Shown here one piece after another: positions 8,501 through 16,742 of a DNA stretch of 64,000 nt. The notes under the pieces are model-generated. The model was not told the origin of the DNA and made no database searches. It worked only from the letters and a program-made list of their open reading frames with translations. Source of the DNA: Parasphingorhabdus marina DSM 22363 (lineage in GTDB: Bacteria; Pseudomonadota; Alphaproteobacteria; Sphingomonadales; Sphingomonadaceae). Made by a program: the position numbers and the translations under genes. The DNA is taken from assembly GCF_900128895.1 (NCBI RefSeq), contig NZ_FSQW01000001.1, positions 248,001 to 312,000 on the forward strand, read 5' to 3'. Each line of letters begins with the position of its first letter. Positions within the stretch are counted from its first letter, which is position 1.

Positions 8501-10114
8501 GTAGATGGCAGAGTAGGTGTAATTGATCTCGGGCCGCGCCTGACCGCTGGCCGGTGCCGGCAGGCGCACCTTGGTCAGTCCGCCGTGGGTGCTGCTGTAA
8601 GTGTAATCCGTCTGGTTACCAGCCGCATCTTTGGTCCAGTTGGGCTTGTTGCAGGTTTTGGCATTGGTACAGCTGGACGAGAACGATGCTGTTGTGGTTG
8701 TGGTTGCCAGGCTCGAGCTCGGCTTGGATACACGCGCCGCAGCTGTGACATTGCCGCGGCTGTCATAGGTGAGATTGACATAGTTGCCTTCGGGCGCCGT
8801 GGTACGGGTCACCCGGCCAGTGCTGTCATAAAGGAAGCTGGTGGTTTTGCCGACCTCGTTGGTGACCGATGTCACACGGCCGGTCGCGATGTTGCTGACA
8901 TAAGTGCGCGTACCCACACCGGATTCTGTGACAGTTGTGGTTCTGTTGCCGCCGCTGTCGGAGTAGCTGTAGGTGAATGTGCGGCCATTTCGAACGAGCG
9001 TTGCAGTTCTGTTGCTCGTATAAGTCACCGTTGTGGTTGGCGATGTGGCTTCTGGCGGCTTGATCGAGGTCACCTTTGATCCGCCGGTATAAACGGTTGT
9101 CTCACCGGCCTGATCAATCATATTTTGGAACGCGCCAGTATATTCCCGTTTGCGCCAAGTGCTGCTGACGCTGCAGGTGTTGGCAGTCGGATTGCAATAT
9201 TCGACCGCATTGTTGATCGCGATCGCTTCTTTCATCTCAAACCAGCCATCCAGCAGGTTCACGTCCATGAATTGCAGGACCTGATTATAGGCATAATGGA
9301 TCTTGATCTGATAACCGGAATTGGATGTCACCGATTGCAGGCGGACATAGTTGTCCACCGGGATTGAGCAGCCAGAGAACTGAGTGGTACCGCCTCCGCC
9401 AAGAATTGGCCTGCCGGGGTTGGAGTTGTTCGAAGATGCCGGGGGTGTTGTGGTGCCGACTGGAGATGGATTGGGTAGAGGTTCAGTAGAGTTTCTGCTC
9501 AATGCAGAACCGCCAGCTGCCGACTGGCCGCCTAACCCACCACCCGGGCCACCGCCTCCACCAGTACTTCCCCGACAAACCTGTCCATAGACATAGTGGA
9601 AGGTGATCTTCGCGCCATTGGGACGGGTGAGTGTGCTGATGATGCCCAGCGGATTGCCGTAATAATATTCCGCATTGCCTGGCGATGTGAAGTAAGCGAC
9701 GGTTCCGTCAGAGGAAGTATAGGTCCAAGTGGAGCCAGCTTGGGTCAGCGTTGCACCGGTCCCTTGTTGCGAAGAATAGACGCCGCCCGAATAGGTGAAG
9801 TTTTCCGTGTAATCGCCAATGCTGATGACCTTGCTCACGCCGCCTGTGCCATTGCGGATGGATCCGCGCAGAGCAGGCGCCCAACCAGCTCCGCGATTGT
9901 TGGCTGAGAACGAGAGATCACCGATCGTGAGAGAGCTCTGACGTGCATTGAAAAAGCCGGTGAGAACATCGACACTGTTGCTGTCTCCATTGTCGATCAC
10001 AGGTGCAACAGGCACTTCTTGTGCCGATGCCGGAACAGCAAGCACTGCTAACAGGATCGCGAACATTGCGCTGATCCAGGCAAGAGTATGATTAGACGGT
10101 GTAGATACCTGCAT
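5582..10114 (-). CDS. exported RHS/YD-repeat polymorphic toxin
   Basis: The protein has 1,510 residues when started at the ATG at 10114, which has GAGGAGG about nine bases upstream; the longer frame to 10135 would need a TTG start. A cleavable signal peptide ends near VPASAQE. An N-terminal region with a Gly/Pro/Ser-rich linker is followed by many YD repeats (forms such as YTYDxxGRLxxxT), then the RHS core with DERGSVIALT, LGLYHYKARIYSPTLGRFLQ and DPINLGDPEGL. About 190 residues after DPEGL form the variable tip. The tip has a charged helix and then IHTHP followed by GAGDYTQA, a His-x-His...Asp pattern reminiscent of JAB/MPN or DUF4329 metal-binding toxin domains; that assignment is tentative. 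The tip DNA is AT-richer than the repeat core. Confidence 0.85.
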   Translation of the reverse strand: MQVSTPSNHTLAWISAMFAILLAVLAVPASAQEVPVAPVIDNGDSNSVDVLTGFFNARQSSLTIGDLSFSANNRGAGWAPALRGSIRNGTGGVSKVISIGDYTENFTYSGGVYSSQQGTGATLTQAGSTWTYTSSDGTVAYFTSPGNAEYYYGNPLGIISTLTRPNGAKITFHYVYGQVCRGSTGGGGGPGGGLGGQSAAGGSALSRNSTEPLPNPSPVGTTTPPASSNNSNPGRPILGGGGTTQFSGCSIPVDNYVRLQSVTSNSGYQIKIHYAYNQVLQFMDVNLLDGWFEMKEAIAINNAVEYCNPTANTCSVSSTWRKREYTGAFQNMIDQAGETTVYTGGSKVTSIKPPEATSPTTTVTYTSNRTATLVRNGRTFTYSYSDSGGNRTTTVTESGVGTRTYVSNIATGRVTSVTNEVGKTTSFLYDSTGRVTRTTAPEGNYVNLTYDSRGNVTAAARVSKPSSSLATTTTTASFSSSCTNAKTCNKPNWTKDAAGNQTDYTYSSTHGGLTKVRLPAPASGQARPEINYTYSAIYGKKKNASGVFVTETTPIYLVTAITQCTTAATCSGSANESKVTFSYGGINNLQLLSTTRSAGNGTLAATTSFTYDSYGNLLTVNGPLSGTTDTATYHYDEKNRVIGEIGPDPDAGGVMKRRATRYTYDGRDRVTKVEQGTATSSTLAALNAMSVLDTAENTYDVNSNLTKTTFKGGSTTLAVTQYSYDSASRLQCTAQRMNPAVFASLPASACTMGTTGTYGQDRITKNYYDAASRVTKVQTAVGTTDVSDEVQYGYRDNGTVHWVKDGEGNKTEYLYDGFDRLFRTQYPHKTSTGSSSTSDYDEYSYDSNDSVTGRVTRDNRSISYTYDKLNRVTSRIYWSAAQGHHGQIFYGYDVAGRQTYAREGSTSGPGLTNAFDALGRLTSVTDTTGGGSRVTSYLYDVASRRTRMTWGGMYVTYSYKTDGSLYQIKENGSATLATYAYDANGRRSSLTYGNGAVTNYAYDTASRMASLTSNLSGTTNDLTTTFQYNPASQISQLTRSNNAYAWQDHYNVDRPYTVNGLNQLTAAGALSLTYDGRGNLTNDGNGNSYTYDNENRLITGPGGVTLTYDAYGRLAKTTGTATTRMGYDGADLIAEYNASGTVLRKYVHGPGTDDPILWYEGTGTSDKRYLHKDERGSVIALTNGSGGVIQLNAYDDYGIPASTNIGRFQYTGQQWLADLGLYHYKARIYSPTLGRFLQTDPIGYGDGMNMYAYVGGDPINLGDPEGLSGRCTGTRICPHGGSNGGVVTGYNVQSFYFGDRESGQEGSDDSNSPGQGAHYSAFTSPGGGGAARAIVVTAQRRIGIALDNISSLFKRLGVSVITPIRKFLRVNEIVVKARKEKSLAGVDIDLNLAYPLEQLWIVNLQLEILHIPVKAIEATDSCGNVLGAITPAGPVPDNSQIFALIHTHPKWARAWPGAGDYTQAQSFHVYNINSRGTWVLPVGAPRGSRPITLSGRKPSVPPSGRGKGCK

Positions 10115-10161
10115 TGAAAATCCCCTCCTCGGCAACTCGGCCGGCTTCCCAAGCCAGCCAC

Positions 10162-10184
10162 AAAAAAGCCCGCATCAAGCGGGC
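10162..10184 (-). terminator. intrinsic terminator after the small YD-repeat gene
   Basis: On the minus strand a GCCCGC/GCGGGC stem with a five-base loop (10168-10184) is followed by six T residues (10167-10162). It lies directly downstream of the stop of the small YD gene (10191) and upstream of the RHS start, so the RHS gene either depends on read-through or has its own promoter in 10115-10160. Confidence 0.8.
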
Positions 10185-10190
10185 GCGTTG

Positions 10191-10412
10191 CTATGGCGGG
10201 GGCGGGTTGGCAGAACCGGTGACTTTTACCCGGTCGCGGTTATTGGCCTTGTCATATTCATATTCGGTGTTGACGCCGTTGTTCACGGTGCCCGTGCGTT
10301 CAACCTTCACCAGACGGCCTTTGGCATCATAAGTATATTTCTGGGTTTCGGCGGCGTGGACGATACCGGACATTCCAATCAAGGCGGCACCGGTGAGCAA
10401 GGTCTTCTTCAA
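10191..10412 (-). CDS. small exported YD-repeat protein
   Basis: A TTG start at 10412 is preceded by AAGGAG at a seven-base spacing and gives 73 residues. A signal peptide (KKTLLTGAALIGMSGIVHAAE) is followed by one and a half YD repeats (YTYDAKGRLVKVERTG, EYEYDKANNRDRVKV) and ends in a proline run. It carries the same repeat grammar as the adjacent 1,510-residue RHS protein but has no core or tip. The longer reading frame to 10472 would add a non-secretory extension and lacks a ribosome site. Role unknown; it could be an accessory chain, a chaperone-like piece or a remnant. Confidence 0.65.
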   Translation of the reverse strand: MKKTLLTGAALIGMSGIVHAAETQKYTYDAKGRLVKVERTGTVNNGVNTEYEYDKANNRDRVKVTGSANPPPP

Positions 10413-10867
10413 AACAATTCTCCTTACGGGAGTAAAGGATGAACTGCGACTCTGTTTTGTTTTATTGCGCACCTAAAGCAACACGCTGGGCCGAAAGTGT
10501 CAATGAACTGGACAAGTGAAAAACACCCATATTGGGCGAACTGTTGTTCGAGAACACATTTAGATATTTATTTTTGATGTCCGATTCTGCGCCTATAACG
10601 GACTTTGCATAGAGATGTCTGTTTCGACACGACCCGTTGACAAATCCAGCTGGTTCAGCGATCTCACCTGACATGATTTCAACCGGGACACGTTTTGCAG
10701 GCAGAATAGCGATCGCGTTATTGCGACAGACAGCCTGTGCGCAGAAACCGTATGAACTCAATCTGACGGAGCTGGGTGAAATCTGATCTTTTCTTGAACA
10801 GTGCAAGTGACTTTCACCCTTTCGGACAAATCCATCCGGAAGGGTTTTTTATTGGATGCAAGACAAT
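10413..10867. other. 455-base intergenic region between the RHS locus and the RNA-repair operon
   Basis: This is the longest gene-free stretch. It must hold the leftward promoter for the small YD gene and the rightward promoter for hen1, but I could not fix either. A TTGACA at 10637-10642 faces right, without a convincing -10 at the right distance. A strong rightward terminator at 10817-10850 ends just before hen1 although no plus-strand gene precedes it, which leaves room for a short non-coding transcript. A 114-codon minus-strand frame here looks non-coding. Confidence 0.5.
10817..10850 (+). terminator. intrinsic terminator with no recognised upstream gene
   Basis: A ten-pair stem (CCCTTTCGGA with TCCGGAAGGG, one G-U pair) with an eight-base loop is followed by six T residues on the plus strand. 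It lies 17 bases upstream of the hen1 start. It would end a short rightward transcript starting in 10473-10816, or act as a leader attenuator for the RNA-repair operon. Confidence 0.7.
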
Positions 10868-12265
10868 ATGCTGCTGACCATATCAACCACACACGAACCG
10901 GCATCCGATCTGGGTTTTCTGTTGATGAAAAACCCGGATAATCTGCATGAAGTCGATCTGGCTTTCGGCAAGGCGACGGTTTTCTATCCGGAAGCCAGTG
11001 CAGAGAAATGTACGGCTGCGCTCATGCTTGACATTGATCCGGTTCAGCTCGTGCGCGGCAAGGGCCGCCAGCGCGGAGCGGAAGATCAGTATGTCAATGA
11101 TCGCCCCTATGCGGCTTCATCATTGCTTTCGGTTGCGCTGGCCCGTACCTTTGGCACAACGCTCAGCGGGCGATCAAAGCACAGGCAGGAACTGGCTGAA
11201 ACACCGATAGAACTGGAGGCGAAAATCTCCCCGCTGCCGGTTCGTGGTGACCGGCAGATCGTGGCACAGCTTTTTGAACCGTTGGGTTATCAAGTGGAAA
11301 CCGGCTCGGTTCCCCTTGATCCACAGCATCCTGATTGGGGTGATAGCCCCTATATATCGCTGGTCGTGAGGGGAAAGCAAAAGATCGCAGACCTGCTCAG
11401 CCATCTTTACGTGCTGGTTCCCGTGCTCGATGCCAACAAGCATTATTACATCGGCGACGCCGAAGTCGAAAAACTTCTGCGCAAAGGCCAAGGCTGGCTC
11501 GAGGAGCATCCGCACAAGGATCTGATCGCGAAGCGCTATTTGCGCTTTCGCTCGCTTTCACGTGCAGCCTTGCGGCAGCTGGAAGACAGCGTCGAGCCCG
11601 AGCCAGCTGAAGAAATCGCCAAAAAGGATGAAGCCGAGGAGGTCATCGAAAGGCCCATTCACCTCAACGAACAGCGCATGCTCTCGGTTTTGGCAGAGCT
11701 GGAACGATCGGGTGCTTCGTCCATGCTAGACCTGGGCTGCGGTGAAGGGAAACTGTTACGCCGTCTGATCCAGCAAGGCCAGTTCCAGAAAATTCTGGGC
11801 GTCGAGGTGTCGCCGCAGATATTGTCAATTGCGGCAGAACGCCTGAAGCTCGAACGGATGGGTGATCGTCAAAGAGAGCGCATTGAACTCGTCCAGGGTT
11901 CGCTCGTCTATCGCGATGATCGCCTGAAGGGATTCGATGCGGCAACGGTCATCGAAGTCATCGAGCATATGGATGCAGAACGTCTGACCGCTTTTTCCGA
12001 TGCCCTGTTCGGGTACGCACGGCCGAATACCGTCATCATGACCACGCCAAACAGGGAGTATAATACCCTGTTTGAAGGTTTGACCGAGGGTGTTTTGCGG
12101 CACCCGGACCACCGCTTTGAGTGGACACGCCAGGAATATGAAAGCTACGCCGTCACTTGCGGCGACAAATATGGCTATTCCGTATCCTTCGCACCAATTG
12201 GCGAGGTACATCCCGATCATGGCGCACCAACTCAAATGGCAATATTCAAGAAAACGGCTGGGTGA
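10868..12265 (+). CDS. hen1: 3'-terminal RNA ribose 2'-O-methyltransferase Hen1
   Basis: Bacterial Hen1 methylates the 2'-OH at the 3' end of cleaved RNA before Pnkp reseals it, so the repaired site resists the same nuclease. The start at 10868 (MLLTISTTHEPASDLGFLL) matches the typical Hen1 N-terminus better than an in-frame ATG 12 bases upstream; neither has a strong ribosome site. The 465-residue protein has the N-terminal Hen1-specific domain (FYPEAS, LDIDPVQLVRG), then after a charged linker the methyltransferase domain with SAM loop LDLGCGEGK and the metal-binding EVIEHM, followed by a His in HRFEWTR. It leads a four-gene operon; its TGA overlaps a GTG start of the next gene. Confidence 0.93.
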   Translation: MLLTISTTHEPASDLGFLLMKNPDNLHEVDLAFGKATVFYPEASAEKCTAALMLDIDPVQLVRGKGRQRGAEDQYVNDRPYAASSLLSVALARTFGTTLSGRSKHRQELAETPIELEAKISPLPVRGDRQIVAQLFEPLGYQVETGSVPLDPQHPDWGDSPYISLVVRGKQKIADLLSHLYVLVPVLDANKHYYIGDAEVEKLLRKGQGWLEEHPHKDLIAKRYLRFRSLSRAALRQLEDSVEPEPAEEIAKKDEAEEVIERPIHLNEQRMLSVLAELERSGASSMLDLGCGEGKLLRRLIQQGQFQKILGVEVSPQILSIAAERLKLERMGDRQRERIELVQGSLVYRDDRLKGFDAATVIEVIEHMDAERLTAFSDALFGYARPNTVIMTTPNREYNTLFEGLTEGVLRHPDHRFEWTRQEYESYAVTCGDKYGYSVSFAPIGEVHPDHGAPTQMAIFKKTAG

Positions 12266-13083
12266 GAGACGTGATCGAATTTCATTCCTCCATCACGCCG
12301 GAGATACGTGCCGAAATCCTGTCTCAACTGGACGAGATTGAACGGACGGAGGATGTGCGTCTCCTTTTTGCCATTGAAAGCGGCAGCCGTGCTTGGGGAT
12401 TTCCATCTCCCGACAGCGACTATGACGTGCGGTTTGTCTATGCCCGCCCCGCAGATTGGTATCTGTCAATCCATCCCGGCCGCGATGTGATTGAACGGCC
12501 ACTGGAGGGCGATTGGGACGTAAACGGTTGGGATATCAAAAAGGCGATGGGGCTTTTGCTGAAACCCAACCCTGTATTGCTGGAATGGTTGTCCAGTCCG
12601 GTGCGCTATCGCTGGGATGACGATATTTGCAGCAAGCTGATCACGTTCTCGAAGCAAGTTGCGCACGGCAATGCCTGTTTGAACCATTATCGCCGTCTCG
12701 GCGAGCGGCAGTGGGCAACCTATGTCGATGGCAGGGAAAAAATCAGTCTGAAAAAGTATCTCTATGTAGTGCGTCCGGCATTGGCGATCAGGTGGACAAG
12801 AATGCATCCTGAATCGATCCCGCCGATGAACTTTCAGGCGCTTATGGACGGGACTGATCTGGATGCCGAGGTGACAATGCGTCTGACGCGCCTGCTGGAA
12901 GAAAAAAGCAAAAGCAAAGAGATGGGCGACGGGTCGCGTGAACCGCTGATCGATGATCTGGTCATGTCCGAGTTTTCGCAAGCGCGAGCCATCGCTCAAA
13001 CACTCAAGCCTGACCAGACTGATCTTCGGCCAGCCGCTGATCGGCTGTTTAGAGAGATAATCAAAGTAACCGAACATGACTGA
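12262..13083 (+). CDS. RNA-repair-associated nucleotidyltransferase, RlaP-like
   Basis: A 273-residue nucleotidyltransferase-fold protein. The motif GSRAWGFPSPDSDYDVRF (about residues 39-56) gives the G-S loop and the Asp-x-Asp metal pair. Proteins of this type (as recalled, Pfam RlaP/PF10127) recur beside RNA ligases and Hen1-Pnkp systems, but the nucleotide added and its target are not established as far as I know. The start is taken as GTG at 12262, inside GTGA with the hen1 stop; a second GTG at 12271 is equally possible. The 3' end overlaps pnkp by eight bases. Confidence 0.85.
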   Translation: MRDVIEFHSSITPEIRAEILSQLDEIERTEDVRLLFAIESGSRAWGFPSPDSDYDVRFVYARPADWYLSIHPGRDVIERPLEGDWDVNGWDIKKAMGLLLKPNPVLLEWLSSPVRYRWDDDICSKLITFSKQVAHGNACLNHYRRLGERQWATYVDGREKISLKKYLYVVRPALAIRWTRMHPESIPPMNFQALMDGTDLDAEVTMRLTRLLEEKSKSKEMGDGSREPLIDDLVMSEFSQARAIAQTLKPDQTDLRPAADRLFREIIKVTEHD

Positions 13084-15628
13084 AACAAAAGACATATCCA
13101 TTCCCGAGTTCTCGCTGGTTCTCCTGATCGGTGCATCGGGCACCGGCAAATCGAGCTTTGCCGCAAAGCATTTCAAACCCACCGAAGTGGTGTCTTCTGA
13201 CACCGCTCGCGGCTGGGTGTCGGATGATGAGACCGATCAGTCCGTGACTGGCGATGCGTTCGAACTTGTGCATGCGGTGATCGAGAAACGCCTGAAAAAC
13301 CGCAAGCTCACCGTTGTGGATGCAACCAACGTCCAGCCGAACGCGCGCAAATCGCTCGTGGCACTGGCCCGCAAATGGCATTGTTTACCCGTGGGAATTG
13401 TGTTCCAGCTTCCGGAAAAGCTGGCCATCGAACGCAACAAGCAAAGGCCAGACAGGCAATTCGGACCGGGACCGGTGAAACGGCAGATGCTTGATCTGAA
13501 GCGATCCCTGCGCGGCCTGAAGCGCGAAGGTATCCGGGCGCGCCATATCCTCAAATCGGTTGACGAGATTGACGCTGTCACCATCTCCCGAGCCAAATTG
13601 TGGAATGACAAGCGTGAGGAAACAGGGCCGTTTGACATTATCGGCGACGTGCATGGCTGTGCTGATGAACTGGAAACGCTGCTCGTCAGGCTGGGCTATG
13701 GGGTATCCTGGACGGACGGCGAACCGGAGATCACCGCTCCGGAAGGGCGCAAAGCCGTTTTCGTTGGTGACCTGGTTGATCGCGGACCGCGCTCGCCTGA
13801 TGTGCTCCGGATTGCGAAACATATGGTCGACAAAGGCACCGCATTGGCGGTGGTTGGCAACCACGATGACAAACTGAAACGCTATCTGGATGGCCGCAAT
13901 GTCAAACAAACCCATGGCCTGGCCGAGACCATCGAACAGTTGGGCACCGAGAGCCAGGACTTCCGTCAGGACATGCGGGAATGGCTTGATGGCCTGATCA
14001 GCCACTATGTACTTGATGAGGGCCAACTCGTTGTGGCGCATGCGGGTCTCAAAGAAGAAATGCAAGGGCGCGCGTCCGGCGCGATCCGCAGTTTTTGCAT
14101 GTATGGCGAAACCACCGGAGAAACAGACGAATATGGTCTGCCTGTCCGATATAACTGGGCGGCCGAATATTCAGGCAAAGCCAAGGTCGTGTACGGGCAT
14201 ACGCCTGTGCCGGAAGCACAGTGGACAAACGGCACCATCTGCATCGATACCGGCTGCGTGTTCGGGGGCAAGCTGACCGCCCTGCAATATCCGGAAATGG
14301 AGCTGGTCGAGGTTCCGGCCGAGAAAACCTACTACGAACCCGTCAAACCACTGGATGCTGCGCCGAATGCTGAGGACAATGACGCCGGAAAGCTCAACAT
14401 CAAACATGTGCTGGGCAAACAGGCCATCGAAACCCGCGATATGGGCATGGTCATCGTGCGTGAGGACGAAAGCGCAGCAGCGCTCGAAGTGATGAGCCGT
14501 TTCGCGGCCGATCCGCGCTGGCTGGTGCATTTACCACCCACCATGTCGCCCCCGGCTACGAGTGGCAAAGACGGCTGGCTTGAGCGTCCGGAGGAAGCCT
14601 TTGCTTACTACCGCGAACAGGGAGTCGGCTCGGTTGTTGTTGAGAAAAAACATATGGGATCACGGGCGCTGATCACGCTCGCACGCGATGCCGAGGCTGC
14701 ATCGAAACGCTTTGATGTCGATGATGGCTCCAGAGGTATCATTGTCAGCCGAACAGGAAGGCGTTTTTTCCCGGACGCGGAACTGGAAAAAACCGTTCTG
14801 GATCGTCTGGACATGGCGATGCAGAAAGCAGGTCTATGGGAGGAGCTTGAATCGGACTGGGTGCTCTGGGACGCCGAGATCATGCCGTGGAACCTCAAGG
14901 CCAGCAGCCTGATCAGCCAGCAATACGCGCCGGTTGGAGCCGCAGCGGTGGCGGGCTTGTCTGAAACGACAGCCTTGCTCGAAATTGCAAAACAGCGTGG
15001 TGTGGAAGTGGATGAATTGTACGCCAGGTCATCGCAGCGGCTGGCCAATGCCCAGGGTTATCGCACAGCCTATAACCACTATGTTGGCGAAACGGCATCT
15101 ATCGACGACATTGAAATCGCGCCATTCCATCTGCTGGCATCCGGCGATGCAGTGCATAGTGACAAGGACCATATGTGGCATATGGATCGCGCCCATCGAC
15201 TGGCCGTGGCCGAAAGCGGGCTCATTGCAGCCACGCCATTCCACAAAGTTGACCTTGCTGATGACAAGCAGGTCAGTGATGCCATTCAGTGGTGGGAAGA
15301 CATTACCGCTGAAGGCGGAGAGGGCATGGTGGTCAAGCCACTGCAATTTGTTGTGCGCGGCAAGAAAGGACTGGTACAACCGGCAATCAAATGCCGGGGC
15401 AAGGAATATCTGCGGATCATCTACGGTCCGGACTATGACATGCCAAAAAACCTCGAGCGACTTCGCAAACGCGGACTGGGGCAGAAGCGGCGCATGGCAT
15501 TGCGCGAGTTTGCCCTCGGACTGGAAGGGCTGCACCGCTTCGTGGAGAATGCACCGTTCAGCCATGTGCACCAATGTGCCTTCGGTGTCCTGGCCATGGA
15601 AAGCGAGCCAGTCGATCCGAGGCTATGA
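13076..15628 (+). CDS. pnkp: polynucleotide kinase-phosphatase-ligase Pnkp
   Basis: This 850-residue enzyme heals and seals broken RNA. Three modules appear in the canonical order. The 5' kinase has Walker A GASGTGKS at about residues 18-25. The central 2',3' phosphatase has binuclear metallophosphoesterase motifs GDVHG, GDLVDRG, GNHD and VVAHAG. The C-terminal adenylyltransferase/ligase has motif I KHMGSR, carrying the lysine nucleophile, and later EGGEGMVVKP. Length and order match described bacterial Pnkp proteins, which need Hen1 for ligation. Its stop overlaps the start of the HEAT-like gene as ATGA. Confidence 0.95.
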   Translation: MTETKDISIPEFSLVLLIGASGTGKSSFAAKHFKPTEVVSSDTARGWVSDDETDQSVTGDAFELVHAVIEKRLKNRKLTVVDATNVQPNARKSLVALARKWHCLPVGIVFQLPEKLAIERNKQRPDRQFGPGPVKRQMLDLKRSLRGLKREGIRARHILKSVDEIDAVTISRAKLWNDKREETGPFDIIGDVHGCADELETLLVRLGYGVSWTDGEPEITAPEGRKAVFVGDLVDRGPRSPDVLRIAKHMVDKGTALAVVGNHDDKLKRYLDGRNVKQTHGLAETIEQLGTESQDFRQDMREWLDGLISHYVLDEGQLVVAHAGLKEEMQGRASGAIRSFCMYGETTGETDEYGLPVRYNWAAEYSGKAKVVYGHTPVPEAQWTNGTICIDTGCVFGGKLTALQYPEMELVEVPAEKTYYEPVKPLDAAPNAEDNDAGKLNIKHVLGKQAIETRDMGMVIVREDESAAALEVMSRFAADPRWLVHLPPTMSPPATSGKDGWLERPEEAFAYYREQGVGSVVVEKKHMGSRALITLARDAEAASKRFDVDDGSRGIIVSRTGRRFFPDAELEKTVLDRLDMAMQKAGLWEELESDWVLWDAEIMPWNLKASSLISQQYAPVGAAAVAGLSETTALLEIAKQRGVEVDELYARSSQRLANAQGYRTAYNHYVGETASIDDIEIAPFHLLASGDAVHSDKDHMWHMDRAHRLAVAESGLIAATPFHKVDLADDKQVSDAIQWWEDITAEGGEGMVVKPLQFVVRGKKGLVQPAIKCRGKEYLRIIYGPDYDMPKNLERLRKRGLGQKRRMALREFALGLEGLHRFVENAPFSHVHQCAFGVLAMESEPVDPRL

Positions 15629-16647
15629 CGAAAAGAAAATCACCAGTGCTACCTGTCGAATTGGTCAATTGCTTGCAAAGGATCGGTTCCGGGTTGAGGA
15701 CCGGAACGGATATCTCACGCGAACTGGATGATGCCCTGCCTCTTTTATGGGCGCTGCCTCCCGGGTCGATTGCCAAGGCCGAACATGAAATTGTCGATGC
15801 CTGTGAACTTCATCGATATCCGAGATATTACCCGACTTTGCCAGGTGCTCTCTCCCCAACTGCCAGTATGGCTGATATTCTTGACCGTCATGATGGTCTG
15901 AAATATCTGTACATTTTCCATCGCGATGGAAAATTGAGACAGGCAGCACTAAACAGAATCAGCAACAGCCTTCCCACGCCATTTGCCTTCATTTCCATAG
16001 CCTGGCGCTTGAATGACTGGGTGCCTCAGGTACGGAAAGCTGCCGCCTATTGCGCGGATCGTTCGTTTCCCGCCACGGATGCGGACATTATCGCCGAAGC
16101 AGCAATTCCGCTTCTGTCTCGCAAATCCAGCTGGACGAGATGGGGTGCGGAACATGAGATTCTGGATGCCTGTCTCGCCCGACGAGATGTTGCACAAAAG
16201 GTTGGTCTGATTTTGGCGCAAGGAATGACCGGTCCGCTGGCATCGGTCCTGCGAGAAGCACTGAAGAAGCCCAGTCTGGACCCTTGCCTTGCCCTGCTGT
16301 CATCCGAAGCGGTTCAGCCTGCAGTGCGTGCCCTGGCACTGCAGACCCTGTTAAATCGCAAAGCCAGCTGGGTCGTGGGATACGAGTGGCAATGGGTGGA
16401 AAAGCCGCTGGGCATCCGCAGGAAAAAGACCTTGTTTGAACATCGGAATGTCAGTCATACTCTTTCTGTTACCGGTCTTGTCAAAGCCGGGTTGAAAGAT
16501 CGTTCCGGAGTTGTGCGCAAAGCCGCGATTTCGGCTGTAATCGAAAATCCGGAAATGTTTCCCGACGCCAGGGAACTGGCCCTTCGGCATGTTGATGATC
16601 GTTCCAGGCCAGTGAGGGAAAGAGCGCAGTTTTTGTTGAAACCGTAA
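15625..16647 (+). CDS. HEAT-repeat-like protein coupled to the RNA-repair operon
   Basis: A 340-residue all-helical protein. Repeated pairs of helices of the type DWVPQVRKAAAYCA, QPAVRALALQTLL, DRSGVVRKAAISAVIENPE and DRSRPVRERAQFLLK resemble HEAT/Armadillo repeats. The start at 15625 gives ATGA overlap with pnkp; a longer frame from 15574 lies inside pnkp and is less likely. HEAT scaffolds bind protein or nucleic acid, and one (AlkD-type) family repairs DNA, so a role in presenting damaged RNA is possible but unproven. I do not know this protein as a standard Hen1-Pnkp component. Confidence 0.7.
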   Translation: MTKRKSPVLPVELVNCLQRIGSGLRTGTDISRELDDALPLLWALPPGSIAKAEHEIVDACELHRYPRYYPTLPGALSPTASMADILDRHDGLKYLYIFHRDGKLRQAALNRISNSLPTPFAFISIAWRLNDWVPQVRKAAAYCADRSFPATDADIIAEAAIPLLSRKSSWTRWGAEHEILDACLARRDVAQKVGLILAQGMTGPLASVLREALKKPSLDPCLALLSSEAVQPAVRALALQTLLNRKASWVVGYEWQWVEKPLGIRRKKTLFEHRNVSHTLSVTGLVKAGLKDRSGVVRKAAISAVIENPEMFPDARELALRHVDDRSRPVRERAQFLLKP

Positions 16648-16710
16648 GAAATCCTGCCGGTTCGGACCTCCTGCGGCACGCCATTGCCAAACACCCCATT
16701 CTCCTTCATG

Positions 16711-16724
16711 TTGTCCGGACAAAT
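16711..16724. promoter_or_regulatory. GntR-regulon operator, site 1
   Basis: TTGTCCGGACAAAT; the 12-base core is a perfect palindrome. It ends 20 bases before the ATG of the secreted-protein gene at 16743 and marks the left boundary of the regulon. Confidence 0.75.
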
Positions 16725-16742
16725 TATCCGTGAGGACTGTCC

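Noticed and set aside
10462-10806. 114-codon minus-strand frame between the RHS locus and hen1
   Set aside because: No ribosome site, cysteine- and serine-rich sequence of random character, overlaps the small YD gene leader, and no family resemblance.
10824-10832. GGACAAATC upstream of hen1
   Set aside because: It is the stem and loop of a terminator hairpin with no opposite TTGTCC arm, so hen1 is not placed in the GntR regulon.
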